This document shows positions 10,647 through 22,157 of a DNA stretch of 64,000 nt, piece by piece. The notes under the pieces were generated by a model. The model saw only the letters and a program-made list of their open reading frames with translations. It ran no database searches and was not told the origin of the DNA. Source of the stretch: Ampelomyces quisqualis (taxonomy: Eukaryota > Ascomycota > Dothideomycetes > Pleosporales > Phaeosphaeriaceae); assembly GCA_018398575.1 (NCBI GenBank), contig JAGTXZ010000003.1, positions 1,364,001 through 1,428,000 of the forward strand, given 5' to 3'. Position 1 is the stretch's first letter. Each line of letters opens with the position of its first letter. The position numbers and the translations under genes were made by a program.

Positions 10647-13160
10647 TCAGCCGGTTCGTTTTGCCACGTTCGCCGTGTGCTGCCGATTCTTCAAATGTGT
10701 CGAGAAGTTCTTTACAGTGTGCTCAGGACCCGCATTGTAGAGCTTGCCTGGACAATCCATGCACCTGATTCGTGGCAGAAAATAGGCTTTGTGGTTCAGT
10801 GGTAATGGAGACGATGCTGAGAAATTATCCGGCTTGAATGCTTTGGGCTCAATTTGCTTCGTGACTTCGTTCACATGTGCCTCATTCAACACAACGTAAC
10901 GCATCGTTGTTTCAAATGAATGACCCGGATTCTCGTCTCTCAATTCTTGCAGAGCTTGCAACAACCACAGAGGTGGCGAAGGCTGAAGATGGTTAGACTT
11001 TGTTGAGTAATGTGTGAATGGCTAGCTTACGTTTTGAGACTGAGCAGGTACCGGCCACGGCGCATCCACTGAGCCATCGGAGTTGTAGGTCCACGGATTT
11101 TGGGATTGTGAAGTCGGATTTGGTGCGGAGGCTGGATGAGGAGAAACCTCAACAGAGGCCGGAGCAGCGGGTGTCGATCGAGGTGGCATGGCAGGAGAAG
11201 GAGGTGGTGGCATCGAGTTGGCTACTGGTGTGCTCCTAGAAGGAGGCTGTATGTGTGCCATTAAGGGTGTTGAGGCAGGCTTCGCGAATGCTTTTGGATT
11301 TCGTTGCCACTCGCGTAACTTCGCAGCGGATATACGAAGTTTCACAATAAGAGTAGTGGGTTCGGGCACGCTTTCATCGCGTGCTTCATACCGCAAAGAC
11401 CGCGAGGTCCTTGTCTCATGTAAACTCTGCAGCGTAGCGATCTCAGGCGTAGCTGAACGCCCAATTGCAGATCTCATGGCCGCCTGTGCTGCAGTTGCGG
11501 CACCTCGCATGCCCCTAGTACGCGCGGTACCACCAGTCAGTTGTGCTGGGGCAGGGGACTCCAAGACTGAATCGTCGCTATCGGAATCGTCTGAGCTGCC
11601 CTCGGCACCGCGACGACGGCCCTCACCTCTTACTTTGCGTGCTGCCTTGAACAGGTGACTCTCCTCAAGTGTCTCCGCAGCGCCTGGGAGGACAGAAGAC
11701 ACTACAAGAGTTCGAACAGTTCGCTGACGGTCTTTGAGATCTGGCAGTGCTGGTCCACCACGTCGGTTGACTGATCGCTTCTGTCGGCGTTGTTCACGCA
11801 TTATGGACAATTCCGCGCGTTCCAGTTCGGCATGGCTAAGTTCATATAGGTAGGGCTGAAAATCCTTGGTCGACTGCATAGGTCGAAACACGGACGGAAG
11901 TGGTGAAGCAAGGAAGTTATCCTGGATGTCGGTATCCTCAACAGGTCTTCCATCGAAAGGATGGCCAGTGATATACAGGCTCTTGGTGAACATTTGACTC
12001 TGTTCTCGAATAGAATGCGCAATAGCTGTGGTGAACTCTCCAGATAGCGATAAATCGGCTGCCATTTGTTTCGCAAACTCCTCAGCTGCGTTCAGTGGAT
12101 TGTTGATCTCCCATTCGAATTGGTCCACTAGCGTGTGCTGGCCGATGGTGATGTTGAGCTTGATCAATATTCGCATCTCGTCATTCTTGTATGCTCCGTA
12201 GGGCAGATGCGGGTCGAGCGGTTCATCGTCGAAGAATGCGTGGGGATAGAAATCTTGAATCTGCTCGTGTATCTCGCGGTGGACCTGACCGATAATGTTC
12301 TGGCGTAGCTCGGGAGGTATTTGGAAGTCTTCCACCAGGGTTTGAGCAAATAATAAGGGATCTGTGACGCGATCATGAAGGTTCCAAGTAAAAGTGTCGC
12401 GTAGCTTCAGCTTATCCAACTCAATATCCAGACGCACGGGTACCAGCTCTTCCACCTGCTCTGCTTGCTGTGCGCCTTGCTCGCGTCCAACCTTCAACTG
12501 AGGCGCATGGCGACGACCGGCGCGCTTCGCGTGTGTCGGGTATACGAGACGCGGTATTTGGGGCTGGCGCGGATCCGGCGGAGGGAGATTGGTCACACCA
12601 TTTCCGTAGCCAGCATATCCATAGCCGAAGATTTCTACGACATTTTGGCGGCGGATGGGAAACACCTCATCGCGGTAGAAATAACGCAAGTCACTGAGAG
12701 TCCCGTAGATCATCTCGGAATGTTCTTTGCGATCATACCTGTTCACGCTGTCCTGGAGATCGCGCGTAATGTGGCGATCAAGCAGAGCAGCCTGGTTGGC
12801 CTTTGGTTCGCTTCCAGTTTCGCGAGAAGGTGTCTGGGAGGACTTGCGGGTTCCTGAGCGCGATCGCTTTCTGCACGGTGACGCGCCATTGAAGGCTTCT
12901 GCTGGGGTGGCTGACGCCATGTCGACGGGCACTTCAGGTAGGTTCACGCCCGATGCAGCCAGCACGGCCTTCGCCTTTTGCTTTCCGTCGAAGATGGCGT
13001 CGTTCTCGTGCGATGCGGCTTCGGGGCCATGGACGCTGGTCGGGGCATTGGGCAGCTGGACTGCGCCTTGCCGGCTGATGTTGGTGCCGTTCGAGGACGC
13101 GCCGTGGGGGGTCTGGGACGGTTGGGACGGCTGGGAGCTGGTGGCGGAGGGTGAGGTCAT
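10647..13160 (-). CDS. SNF5/Sfh1-family (SMARCB1) chromatin remodelling subunit
   Basis: This is a core subunit of a SWI/SNF- or RSC-type nucleosome remodeller. Two exons (13160-11031, 10982-10647) encode 821 residues. The N-terminal 120 residues are Ser/Pro-rich. The SNF5 domain lies at about residues 238-460 with its two repeats, marked by DRVTDPLLFAQTLVEDF and WEINNPLNAAEEFAKQM. The second exon adds a C-terminal segment with CMDCPGKLY (from residue 784) and FSTHLKNRQH, a CxxC...HxxxxxH zinc-knuckle-like motif that I associate with filamentous-fungal SNF5 proteins. I cannot decide between Snf5 and Sfh1 from sequence alone. The frame is open 62 codons upstream, but MTSPSATSS at 13160 is the likely start. 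Confidence 0.9.
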
Positions 13161-14328
13161 GGCGGAGGGACAGTGACTGCGCGCAGCAGGAGCGACCCGC
13201 TGGAGACGTGCTCTGTTCACGGCCAAGGCATGGAACGTCGCAACGGAAGCTGCTCGGATGGTTAGCAGGCATCGGGCGTCGCAAGCGGTCGCGACAGGCG
13301 CGCAAGGGGGCAGGCAGGTCGGCGACGGCGACAGCAGCACCACCATCTCTGGGCAGCAAGCCTATCGCGACAGCATCGCCGGGGGCCACGCTGCAGATGG
13401 AAAAAACACATACCGATGGGAGCATGCAATTTGCGCGTCGTCACAGGACTGGGCTGGGCCTCCTGTCTGGCTGGAGAGGCAGGAACTGCCGAGCGGCAAC
13501 GGAGGTCGCAGACGACCAAAGCGCGCAGCAGGCGGCCGGTAGGGCTTGGACAGGCGAGATATTGGCACTCCCGACTCGGCGAAACTCTTACACGGTACCT
13601 TAGTGAGGGGTTCGTGGCGCGGTGGATCGAGAGGGATAAGCTCGGAATGATGCGTCGTGTTGTGTCAGGCAGGTCCTCTCAGGTTCCAAGCTTCACCCGC
13701 TCCAAGCGCCCAGACACAGCGCCGTGGGGCACAAGACAGCGCGCGACAGGCTTACAGTATAGTCCAAGGCCGGCGGCCGTCTCTCACCCTGGAGTTCATA
13801 AAGCACGCATTGGCAGATGCCCGTATCTGCATTCTATCTTGAACTGGACAATGTCCATGCCGTGCACCACGTGACCGCCAAGGCCGTTCCAGAACGCCCC
13901 CAAGAATGGCACAGAGCAGACGTTTCTCCACGCAAGAATGCTAGCGTTCTGTGCCACAGCGTGTCTATTCCGCTTGGTTCGCGCGGATTGTTGTTGTTGC
14001 CTTTTGTTGAGCCCAAGTATGATTAAAGTATGCATTGTAGTATGGTCCTTGCCAGAGGTAGAAAGAGAAAACAGCCGAGCAGAACAACTCCGTGGCGAAG
14101 GGCACAACGCCTGGAAATCCTCAAATCCTTTTGCCCGCTTCCAACGAAGGACAGCACGCTAAGCACTGCCAAATGCGTCGACCGGCAACAGGATGCTGCC
14201 CCAACCCACCCGGTACATTCGTTTGGAGTACGGCTAAAAATATTTCAACCACGCACTAGCAAACGCGGCCGCAAGTTTCATGATGCTGGCTGTCCTGGAT
14301 TTGTGGCGTCTGATACATGTGTGCCCAC
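13161..14328. other. Intergenic; upstream of the SNF5-type gene
   Basis: This 1.17-kb stretch lies between the SNF5-type gene start and the VPS74 3' end. The part nearest the SNF5 start (13161-13600) is GC-rich with many short overlapping open frames, as expected of a long 5' leader. No conserved protein is visible. Confidence 0.45.
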
Positions 14329-15555
14329 CTAGAGCAGCGAGTCAAGTCTCGTGAACACACTCAAGCATGCAGCGACCACCTGGATCACGATGTTAGTAGA
14401 CCGCAGTGATGAATAGCAGACTATCCTCACCTCGAGCTGCAGCTCCTTGTCGTGGGAGCCGTTGACCTCGTCTGTGATAACCTGTCCAAGGTTGGCACCG
14501 ACTCCCTGCGACCCTCCTGTACGTCTCGCGAAGGGCCACTGCGAGTACTCTGCCAACAATTCGTCGACCTGAGCAAAAGCCCGCTCTCGCGCCTCATGAC
14601 CAAGAGTCGTCAATGCATTCTCGAGTACGTTCGCAGCATACGCAGCGCAGATCATGGTGATGGTTCGGAGCACTCGGAACTCGAGTTCTTCAGGAAGGAA
14701 CTGGCTACCCGGGAGGACGACGGTGCGGTTGGTAAGGACGTTCCTGACTCTGCGCCTTATCTCTTCCTTCGCGCCTCCGTCAGCGACCGGGTGTGTTGCC
14801 ATGTCGAATAGCAGGAAGTTCTTCTTCTCGGTGCGTAGGATGCCCTTGTCGACGAGTCCCTTGCAAAGACGTTCGCGCACTTGCTTCAGTTGGTAGCCAA
14901 TTTTCATTAGGTTCCAGGTCTCTCCTGAAAGGAAAATTTGTCAGTTTCTGAGGTCACGCCTGGTTTAAGGCAATCAACATACCGCTCATAAGGTCGATCC
15001 AAGAATTGACGCTCATCTTCTCGCTTGACTTCATCATCTTCAGAGCCTCGTCTAGTAGCACCTCTCCTGTGAGTGTGTCGTCGATAACCTCAATAACCCG
15101 GTCTGCCAGAGGGAAGCGCCGCCGCGACGAGTCCTTCTGCATGCTCACGCGGCCCCTGAACGCCAATTCTATGACTATGCAGCCCCGTAAAGCGTAGGAA
15201 ATATTGTCGTTCCAGAATGAAAGGTATCCCTAGCAATTATCAGCATGTCATCCAAGAAGTGCCCCCTGCCCCCCCTCTGTTGCGCGCTACGCACCTGCTT
15301 GTCCTTGAGGCCCATGAGTATGATCTCCTCCATCAGTGTCAGCTTGGGCTGTTTGCTCCTCTCTACACTCTCGCTCATATCTCTCGGGTCGAACGCTATC
15401 TTGTGTCCATTCTCTGAGTTCTCATATGCGGTTTCTGGGGTGCGGTCGTCGATGCGCTTGGGTGCCGGCGAGCTGACCCTGCTGCCCTCATCCTCACCAT
15501 TGCCGGCGGCACCTGCACCGCCTCTTCGTCGCGTCAGGCCGGAGCTTGAGGCCAT
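14329..15555 (-). CDS. VPS74: Vps74/GOLPH3 (GPP34), Golgi PI4P-binding protein
   Basis: Vps74 binds PI4P on the Golgi and retains glycosyltransferases there by linking them to COPI. Four exons (15555-15295, 15229-14983, 14924-14431, 14379-14329) give 350 residues. A disordered N-terminus of about 70 residues is followed by the GPP34 domain: LTLMEEIILMGLKDKQ, then GYLSFWNDNISYALRGC across the first intron, and the C-terminus VVAACLSVFTRLDSLL. The last intron (14430-14380) is 51 bp, has no stop in frame and holds a perfect TACTAAC branch site. Read through, it would insert 17 residues. Splicing restores the continuous LQLEVVAA seen in the family, so I treat it as an intron. Confidence 0.95.
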
Positions 15556-16029
15556 CGAGCGTGGTAGTGGAACGAGCGGGGTGGTGCCTGATGGAAATTA
15601 TTGGCGACGCCTCTCACACTCTCAGTGAGCACAGGGATGCAGGCGCTCGGGCTGCGCATGCGCGGGGATGGTGGCTCGGTGATTTGTGATGGTGGAATAT
15701 GGTCAGTGGGCGAATCGTAGTTGGCCGCGCATGGATAGGGGTCGTTGCAAGGTGCTCGTGCGAGTACGGAGTATGGGAGATGTTCTTGCGTGTGACAGGT
15801 GCCAAGACTTTGTGCTCAGGCCGCGGAAAGTGGGAACATGTCCATTGATATGGTCCGACTTCGCAAGCACGATCGAAGACAGTTGAGAAGTGCATGGCAT
15901 GTTTCTATCAAAGTTACACAGTGCCGTCCCAGGCTGTTTTTACACGGAAGGAATTGTATAAAGAAGCCGCAAGAACCGGCACAAATCACATTCCTGCCCA
16001 CTACATCTAGCTTTGTCTCTCGGTGACAT
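15556..16029. other. Intergenic; VPS74 upstream region
   Basis: This region lies between the VPS74 start and the 3' end of the acyl carrier protein gene. I see no gene or distinctive motif. Confidence 0.45.
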
Positions 16030-16704
16030 TTAGTGCGCTGGAGTATTGATTAACTTTCCTCTCGTAGAGCAAGCAAGCTGGGGTTCATACCATCAGGCTG
16101 TGCCAGAATGTAGTCCACCGCTTGCTTGACTGTAATATAGTCAGTATGCGACAAACTCCGCTCGCTGGAGCAGACTTACCGCTGTGGATTGCGTCGGCCT
16201 GCTTGTCGGGAATCTCAATGCTGAACTCCTGTTTGCACGTCAGAGACTGCCAGTACACCTTTCCCGCATGTAACCACTCACTTCCTCGATAGCCATAACC
16301 ACCTCCACAGTGTCGAGACTATCAAGACCGAGATCGTTGTGGAAGTGCGACTCGGCATTGAGCTTTTCCTTCTGTCAATATACGTTCAGTCGGCCCGGAG
16401 CATCATGCGCGGTACCTTTGAAGTATCCTGAACCTGCATCCGAAGTTAGCCATAGTCTCAAAGACGGACTACTCACATGTACCTTGTCAAAGTTCTTGAG
16501 GAGATCCATTATCCTTCCAGTAATCTCGGACTGCGACAAGCCAGCACTCGCAGAGTAGCATCGGACGGCCTGAAAGTGTGTGGAGGGGATCTGCTTGGGC
16601 TGGACGAAAGAGCTTCGCGCAACCGAGCGAGCCATTGCGGCCTGGCATCGTGGCGCAGCGCGGGCAGCTGACCTTGCAGACCTGAGGAGTGCTGTTCGAA
16701 ACAT
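16030..16704 (-). CDS. Mitochondrial acyl carrier protein (NDUFAB1/Acp1)
   Basis: This protein carries acyl chains for mitochondrial type II fatty-acid synthesis, feeds lipoate synthesis and Fe-S assembly, and is a complex I subunit in filamentous fungi. Five exons (16704-16477, 16371-16282, 16228-16180, 16129-16091, 16037-16030) give 137 residues. Residues 1-50 are an Arg/Ser/Ala-rich mitochondrial presequence. The phosphopantetheine site is the Ser in GLDSLD (Ser94). The last exon is only 8 nt, CGCACTAA after a CAG acceptor, and completes the usual fungal ending QPDAH. Reading through the last intron would instead give a 12-residue non-conserved tail. The gene is divergent from the 23-kDa complex I subunit gene. 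Confidence 0.95.
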
Positions 16705-17095
16705 CGTGATCTGGCGTGAAGGCGGGTGAGGCGAGATGGCGAAATCGTGGTGGAGCTGGCGAAGATGATCGGTGCGAGTCTGTAGAACTTCAACCCTACG
16801 TTATTTATCCTTAGTCAGCATATATAACGAGCATTCTCGAGCAGTATCTACTTTCAAGCCACCACAGTGACACCAAATTGGACTCTAGTAAAGCTCGGAG
16901 ACCAATCTTTCTGGGTTATAAGTCTATTTGCGAGCTGATTCCCCACCTTCACGTTGCCTCTCGTCGTGGTTGTCGTCATCGAAATCTCGGCCAATCGTAG
17001 CTCACCCGTTCCCAAGCCGACCTCATCTTTCCAGCAATCTCACAACACAATTGAAGACACCACACATCCGCGCCTGCTTGTTTCTAGCGCCTACA
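16705..17095. promoter_or_regulatory. Shared divergent promoter, complex I gene pair
   Basis: These 391 bp separate the start codons of the acyl carrier protein gene (minus) and the 23-kDa complex I subunit gene (plus). A TATATAA sequence is at 16821-16827, about 117 bases upstream of the minus-strand start. Joint regulation is inference from the arrangement. Confidence 0.6.
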
Positions 17096-17909
17096 ATGGC
17101 CAGCACAAAGCCGTTGACGATGTTGGCACGCGGCACATCAGCTGCGACACTGCTCAGATCGCCACAATTCGCATCAGGACGCCTCCCCTCGCCCGCCACC
17201 GTCGCATTATTCTCTACAACCGTCCGTCGAGCCGCCACACCAGCAGGGCCACCACCGCCTGGTTTCCGGTTACCACCGCCGAAGAAATGGGATGAGGGAG
17301 AAGGAGTATTGGACCGCGCGGGCAGGTACTTCTTGCTCATGGAGATGTTGCGCGGCATGTATGTGTCGCTAGAGCAGTTTTTCCGGCCTCCGTGAGTATC
17401 TCCAAGAGCAAGACGCGGGTTGACACTGTTCGACGAGCACGAGCCCTGATATTGTCGCAGCTATACCATCTTCTACCCTTTCGAGAAGGGTCCAATTTCG
17501 CCCCGCTTCCGAGGTGAACACGCCCTGCGACGGTACCCGACGGGAGAAGAGCGGTGCATCGCCTGCAAGCTCTGCGAAGCCATCTGTCCTGCGCAGGCTA
17601 TCACAATTGAGGCTGAAGAACGTATGGACGGCAGCAGGAGGACCACGCGCTATGACATCGATATGACAAAGTGCATCTACTGTGGTCTTTGCCAGGAGAG
17701 TTGCCCAGTTGACGCCATTGTAGAGGGTAAGTCTTGCAACTTTTCTTGTATCGTTCCCGTGTAACTAACCAACAACAGGACCAAATGCCGAATATGCCAC
17801 CGAGACAAGAGAAGAGTTGCTTTACAACAAGGAGAAGCTGTTGGCAAACGGGGACAAGTGGGAGCCCGAAATCGCGGCCGCCGCCCGTGCAGACGCACCT
17901 TACAGATAA
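17096..17909 (+). CDS. NADH:ubiquinone oxidoreductase 23-kDa subunit (TYKY/NDUFS8)
   Basis: This is a core subunit of mitochondrial complex I that carries iron-sulfur clusters N6a and N6b on the electron path to ubiquinone. Three exons (17096-17391, 17461-17726, 17779-17909) give 230 residues. The N-terminus is a mitochondrial presequence rich in Thr, Ala and Arg up to about residue 45. Two 4Fe-4S motifs are intact: CIACKLCEAICP and CIYCGLCQESCP. Between them and upstream lies the conserved YPFEKGPISPRFRGEHALRR. The C-terminus ends AAARADAPYR. All cluster ligands are present, so the gene looks functional. Confidence 0.97.
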
Positions 17910-18246
17910 CGTGCCCGAGTTTGTGCCGAGGCGAGAGGTCAGACATGTAAATATAGGGAGAGATCACGTTCAGTGCAATGTCTCGAATTTCGTTTGTTCA
18001 AGTTCATACCAAAGTATCCAAGCGGGCCTCGAGGTAGACGAAGAAGAACGTGAAGATCTGGTACTCAGGTAATCATGGTAGAAGAAAGTAGAAGGGATGC
18101 CTGTGCAGCGACAGAAGGACGCTATGATATTCAAGCCACCCATACGCCAAACGCTCTCATATAATGCCAGTCATTGGTATCTAACGCCAAATGCTCTCCC
18201 AGATTTTGCACGCCGACCATGATGCTTAGTTCTTTGATGACAAGCT
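17910..18246. other. Short convergent intergenic region
   Basis: This stretch contains the 3' ends of the complex I subunit gene and the SURF6-like gene. I see no gene in it. Confidence 0.45.
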
Positions 18247-19913
18247 TCATCTTGCTTTAAACGTTCCCTCAAAACCGGGTCGCTTCACCTTTTTCCCAGG
18301 CTTCTTCACCTTCTTTTTACCCTTTTGACCCTTCTCCTCTCTCCGCTTCTTCAAATTTTCTTCGCGCTTCTTCTGCTTCTTTTCCTTGCTCTCTTGGACA
18401 TTCGTTAACCTCTCCTTCCATTCTTGCTTGCTCTTGGCTTTTTGCTTATCCTGGCGCTTCAAAGTCTTCTTCAGAAGATTGACATCGTCGAAAACCTTCT
18501 CGCCCTGTGCCCGTTTTTTTGCTGCCAGCCAAAGATCTTTTTCTTCAATGTCCTTCCGTTTTGTGTCATCAAGACCGTTGATGCGCGCTTGCTTCTTCTG
18601 TGCAGCGTCGAGAGCTGTTTTTGCATCTGACTTGCCCTTCCTCTTCTTTGATTCTTGGAATCTCGAAAGGCTGCTCTCGAGTTGCTGTCCATCCTGCCAT
18701 GCGACTCTGCCGAAGTTGAAATTACGCTCTGTTTCAGGGGATCGTGCTGGGAAGATCGAGGGTGAACCAGACCCGCCTCTTATGCGCGCCAGTTGCTCCT
18801 CTGCCTTTTGACGTGCCTCGTCCTCCTTCTCCTCTGTGCGACTAGCTCTCTTGGCAGCTTTTCGTTCTGCCTCCTTTTTTCTCCGAGCTTCGATCAGCTC
18901 TGCTCGGTTCCTTGCTGGACGACCATCGGGTCCGTCTGCTTTACGGGCTGCGCGCATAGACTCGAGCTTGGCAGTCAGTCGCGCTTGAAAATTCGCGCGA
19001 CCTTCCTCGGATAATTTGAGTGGCTTCTTTTGCTTCTTTCCTTGAGGCGCATCGGTCGATGGAGGAAGCGAGGACGACGAGGAGGCAGCAGAGGCGACAG
19101 AAGCTGTGGAAGAATTGGAATTTGCACTAGTTGAAGGAGCAGTTGACTGACCCTCTTCGACGAGACCAGTGACGTCCAGATCTTGAATGCGGTCCTCATT
19201 GTCTTCGTGGTCATCGTCATCCTCGTGTTCGCCTTCAGCATCGGCCTCTGGATCCGTAGGCTTGGTCAAGCCTTTGCTGAATACGGCGCCTTGTGCTTTT
19301 TTAGTGTCTGCCTTTTGCTTGCTCTTCTGCTGTTTCACTTTTTTCTTCTCTCTCCGTTTCGCAGCCTTTGCCTCAGCCTTCTGCTCGGCCTTGGATAGTG
19401 GCAGTGGATCACCGACGTCCTCATCAGCAGATTCTTCCGGCTCCACCTCGGCAGCTTTTATCTTCTGCTTTTTCGCTTTCTTGATGCCTTCCAGGGGTTT
19501 CTCCTTGACGATATCCATGTCGAGATCTGAGGATTCGGCCTCGGAGACCTGCCCTTGGAGCTCACGTTTTCGCTTCAATGCGTTCTCGTCCATGACGTCT
19601 TTGGCGGACTTGTGCGAGGCCGGATCTAGTTTCGCACGCTTGGCTGCCTGGCGCTCTTCGAGGGTCTGCTTCTTCTTTTTTTGCCATTGTGTCTGTGCAA
19701 CACGAGATCAGCGCGGAACCAAGGCCATGCGGCGAGGCGGATCTTACGCTGGTTATGCTCTCGTCCTTGCCATAGTAGTCTTTGGCTGGGATGAGAGACA
19801 TCAGTCCCTCGAAGGCCTTCGCGTGGCTCTTCAATCGCTCCTGCAGCTCTCAATTAGCGGCAAGAGCGGTGCGGGGACGCCAAGCTTGTGCGTACCTCTA
19901 ACGTGTCGCCCAT
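18247..19913 (-). CDS. SURF6/Rrp14-like nucleolar ribosome-biogenesis protein
   Basis: Rrp14/SURF6 works in the nucleolus in 40S and 60S subunit maturation. Three exons (19913-19896, 19846-19748, 19692-18247) give 520 residues. Exon 1 is just 18 nt (MGDTLE). The conserved N-terminal block follows: ERLKSHAKAFEGLMSLIPAK, then WQKKKKQTLEERQAAKRAK across intron 2. The middle is acidic and Ser-rich. The C-terminal SURF6 region contains FNFGRVAWQDGQ, ARINGLDDTKRKDIEEKD and many Lys/Arg-rich heptad-like stretches, ending in a basic tail (KKVKKPGKKVKRPGFEG). The N- and C-terminal blocks with a variable middle are typical of the family. Confidence 0.93.
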
Positions 19914-20469
19914 CTTGTAGCAATGAGATCGCAACAGTCTATATCTGAGGTTCCTTGAAGCGGCAGACAATGACCCGAGTCGGGACGTTGCGGCGGGCGT
20001 GTCGTGTGCGAGTCGGCGAAAATCGAAGTCGAACTCTTGGCTAGGAAATCTCACTTTTGCGCTAAAAGCACCGCCAGTGAACGGCCAATGGGAAGCCGCC
20101 ACCCCAGCCACCACTTTCTGCCCGATCTGGCGTCGCTCGTGTGCCCATCACCGTGAACCGTGTGAACTGCATCGCTTGGCTGTCATATCGGCTTGCCTGG
20201 CACGCTATACCGCAAGAACACGCAGCCTCTTCCTCGCCGTACGAGATTACTAGTACTAGACAGCGGGCGAGGAGACGCGTATGCACAGCCACCCGACCAG
20301 CGACTCCAAGCACAAACACAAACACAGCTACTTTGCCCCGTCTATGTATAGCCTGGAGGCACCGCCCGGACCACAAACAGCCATTTCTTCATAGCCATTG
20401 TCGTCACAAGCCTAAGTCGCGAACATTTCATTACCTCATCCATCGTCGCTGTCTTACTCTCTCGCTCAA
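19914..20469. other. Divergent promoter region
   Basis: These 556 bp separate the SURF6-like gene (minus) and a fungal protein of unknown function (plus). The part before 20470 is pyrimidine-rich on the plus strand, as in many fungal 5' leaders. No other gene is seen. Confidence 0.45.
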
Positions 20470-22157
20470 ATGTCTACTTCCGCCATCGAAGCCAAGTCTT
20501 TGTCGTCGCTCACTGCGCTTGCTGCAAACCCTCCGGCCTACCCAAGAAACCCAACTCACGTGAGGAATGAGCCTTTAGTCCTCTACATTGCACGGGTTCC
20601 GGGCAGCCAAGGTACGGCTGGCTTCAGAAGCTTTGAGTTTGCTCTGATCATGGTCCAGATGTATTCTTGTCGCCTATGAAACCCCGCCAGAAGGTGGTAA
20701 CCGCAGAAGATATCACAAGTTCCCTGTACTTTCTGCATGTCGAGCAGCCAGAAGATGTGAATCTCGTGGTCCCTCCTCGTTTCCAAGAGCCAAATTACCA
20801 GGAAGCACGAGCACAAGCGACAAATGCCCCCCCTCTGCCAGCAATCGTGCGAAAAGCTGTCCCGGGCAGGACTGATCATGAGGCACGAAAACCCGTCTCG
20901 AACACACTTGCACCCATCGAGAACTTTGGACAAAGACAGAACATGAGCGCAGGCAGTCACACCCAGAGATCCGAATTGCTAGCACTTGATATGAACTCAC
21001 GGCGATCGTACGACTCTCAATCAACCGGGGAGAATCGCAGGCCAATGTACCCGCCAAATCGATCGCCCCAAAGGTTTCAGTCATCAGGCAAATCGCTCAC
21101 CCTTATCCGTCGAGATCCTGCTTCCGGTGCACAATGGAACGTTGCTCGAATCGAGGACCCATCTATGGTTGAAGTGTCGTCATCTACACTCGGCGAGCCA
21201 GAATCCAGCAAGAGAACAGGCACACCCGTGTATATCGATGTCACAAATCCTGGATACTCAAAGTTCCTACAGTCGGACAACGGAAGCAGGTCAGAATTGG
21301 TGAGTCGCAAGGGTGACCTGTTTGCCCAGTTATCTCAGCCTGGGTCAGTGCCACAATCCCAAAGCCAGGCAAACAATGTCTCGAATACTTTCCGGCGTCG
21401 CCTTTGGATGGAGGGCTCGCAATACACCAATAGGGGCTTCGGTCATCGTAAGAACAGCTCTTATGATTTCAATTCTGGACTGCCCGACTCGAGAGGCAGC
21501 TATGACGCTCAAACGAATGCATCACCGTTTGATACGAAGCCTTCCCCTTCGCGATCGTTTTTGACGCGCGATGATCAGACCTATAGCACTATACAGATCT
21601 CAGATCGACCGACGAGCTTCCGTGGGTACGTGTTTACAAGTCCTTGGAACGGCCGATGCGAATTCATGACCGGTACAGGAGGTGGATCTCTAAAGGTAAA
21701 CATCACCATGAAGAACTACTCCGCCGACAGAATTTGACGAATACAGTGTCGCCATATAGTTCCTGGCCTACAAGGCGCGCTACCTGCGGCCATGACCGTC
21801 AGCGAGCTTCGCTTCAATTTACCCAGCAGTTCCATACCAAGCACGCCTCTAGGGGAGCAATCATCGAAGCGATCATCTTTCTTTCATCGTGAGCGGCACA
21901 GTCGCAACCACTCTTCTCTATCAGTAAACAGAGATGAAACAGAGGATAAAAGGAGCTCTCTAGACCGTTTGGATCTTTCTCTCGGACAAGAATTCGCCGG
22001 AGGTGGCTTTGGTGGCAAGCAGGCCAAGCTGGGCAAGATCATCTTGGAGGATGAAGGATTGAAGATGATGGACCTGCTGGTTGCGGCAAATTTAGCATTA
22101 TGGTGGAGAGCGTACGAAAAGGCGACTTCGTCAAGAGGAGGTCGCGGGAGCATTTAG
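20470..22157 (+). CDS. Unrecognised fungal protein, 529 residues
   Basis: I do not recognise this protein. Three exons (20470-20611, 20659-21695, 21747-22157) join in phase. The N-terminus reads like a conserved fold: NEPLVLYIARVPGSQ, the splice, then DVFLSPMKPRQKVVTAEDI and SSLYFLHVEQPEDV. A long Ser/Pro/Asn-rich disordered middle follows (about residues 75-330). After it comes a second conserved-looking block across intron 2, including LKCRHIVPGLQGALPAA and SELRFNLPS. The end, KIILEDEGLKMMDLLVAANLALWWRAYEK, resembles an amphipathic helix. No signal peptide or membrane span is obvious. The ordered ends around a disordered middle suggest a regulatory or scaffold protein; that is inference. 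Confidence 0.75.

Noticed and set aside
14380..14430. Treating the 51-bp VPS74 segment as coding
   Set aside because: The family C-terminus is continuous without it, and the segment has a donor, an acceptor and a consensus branch site.
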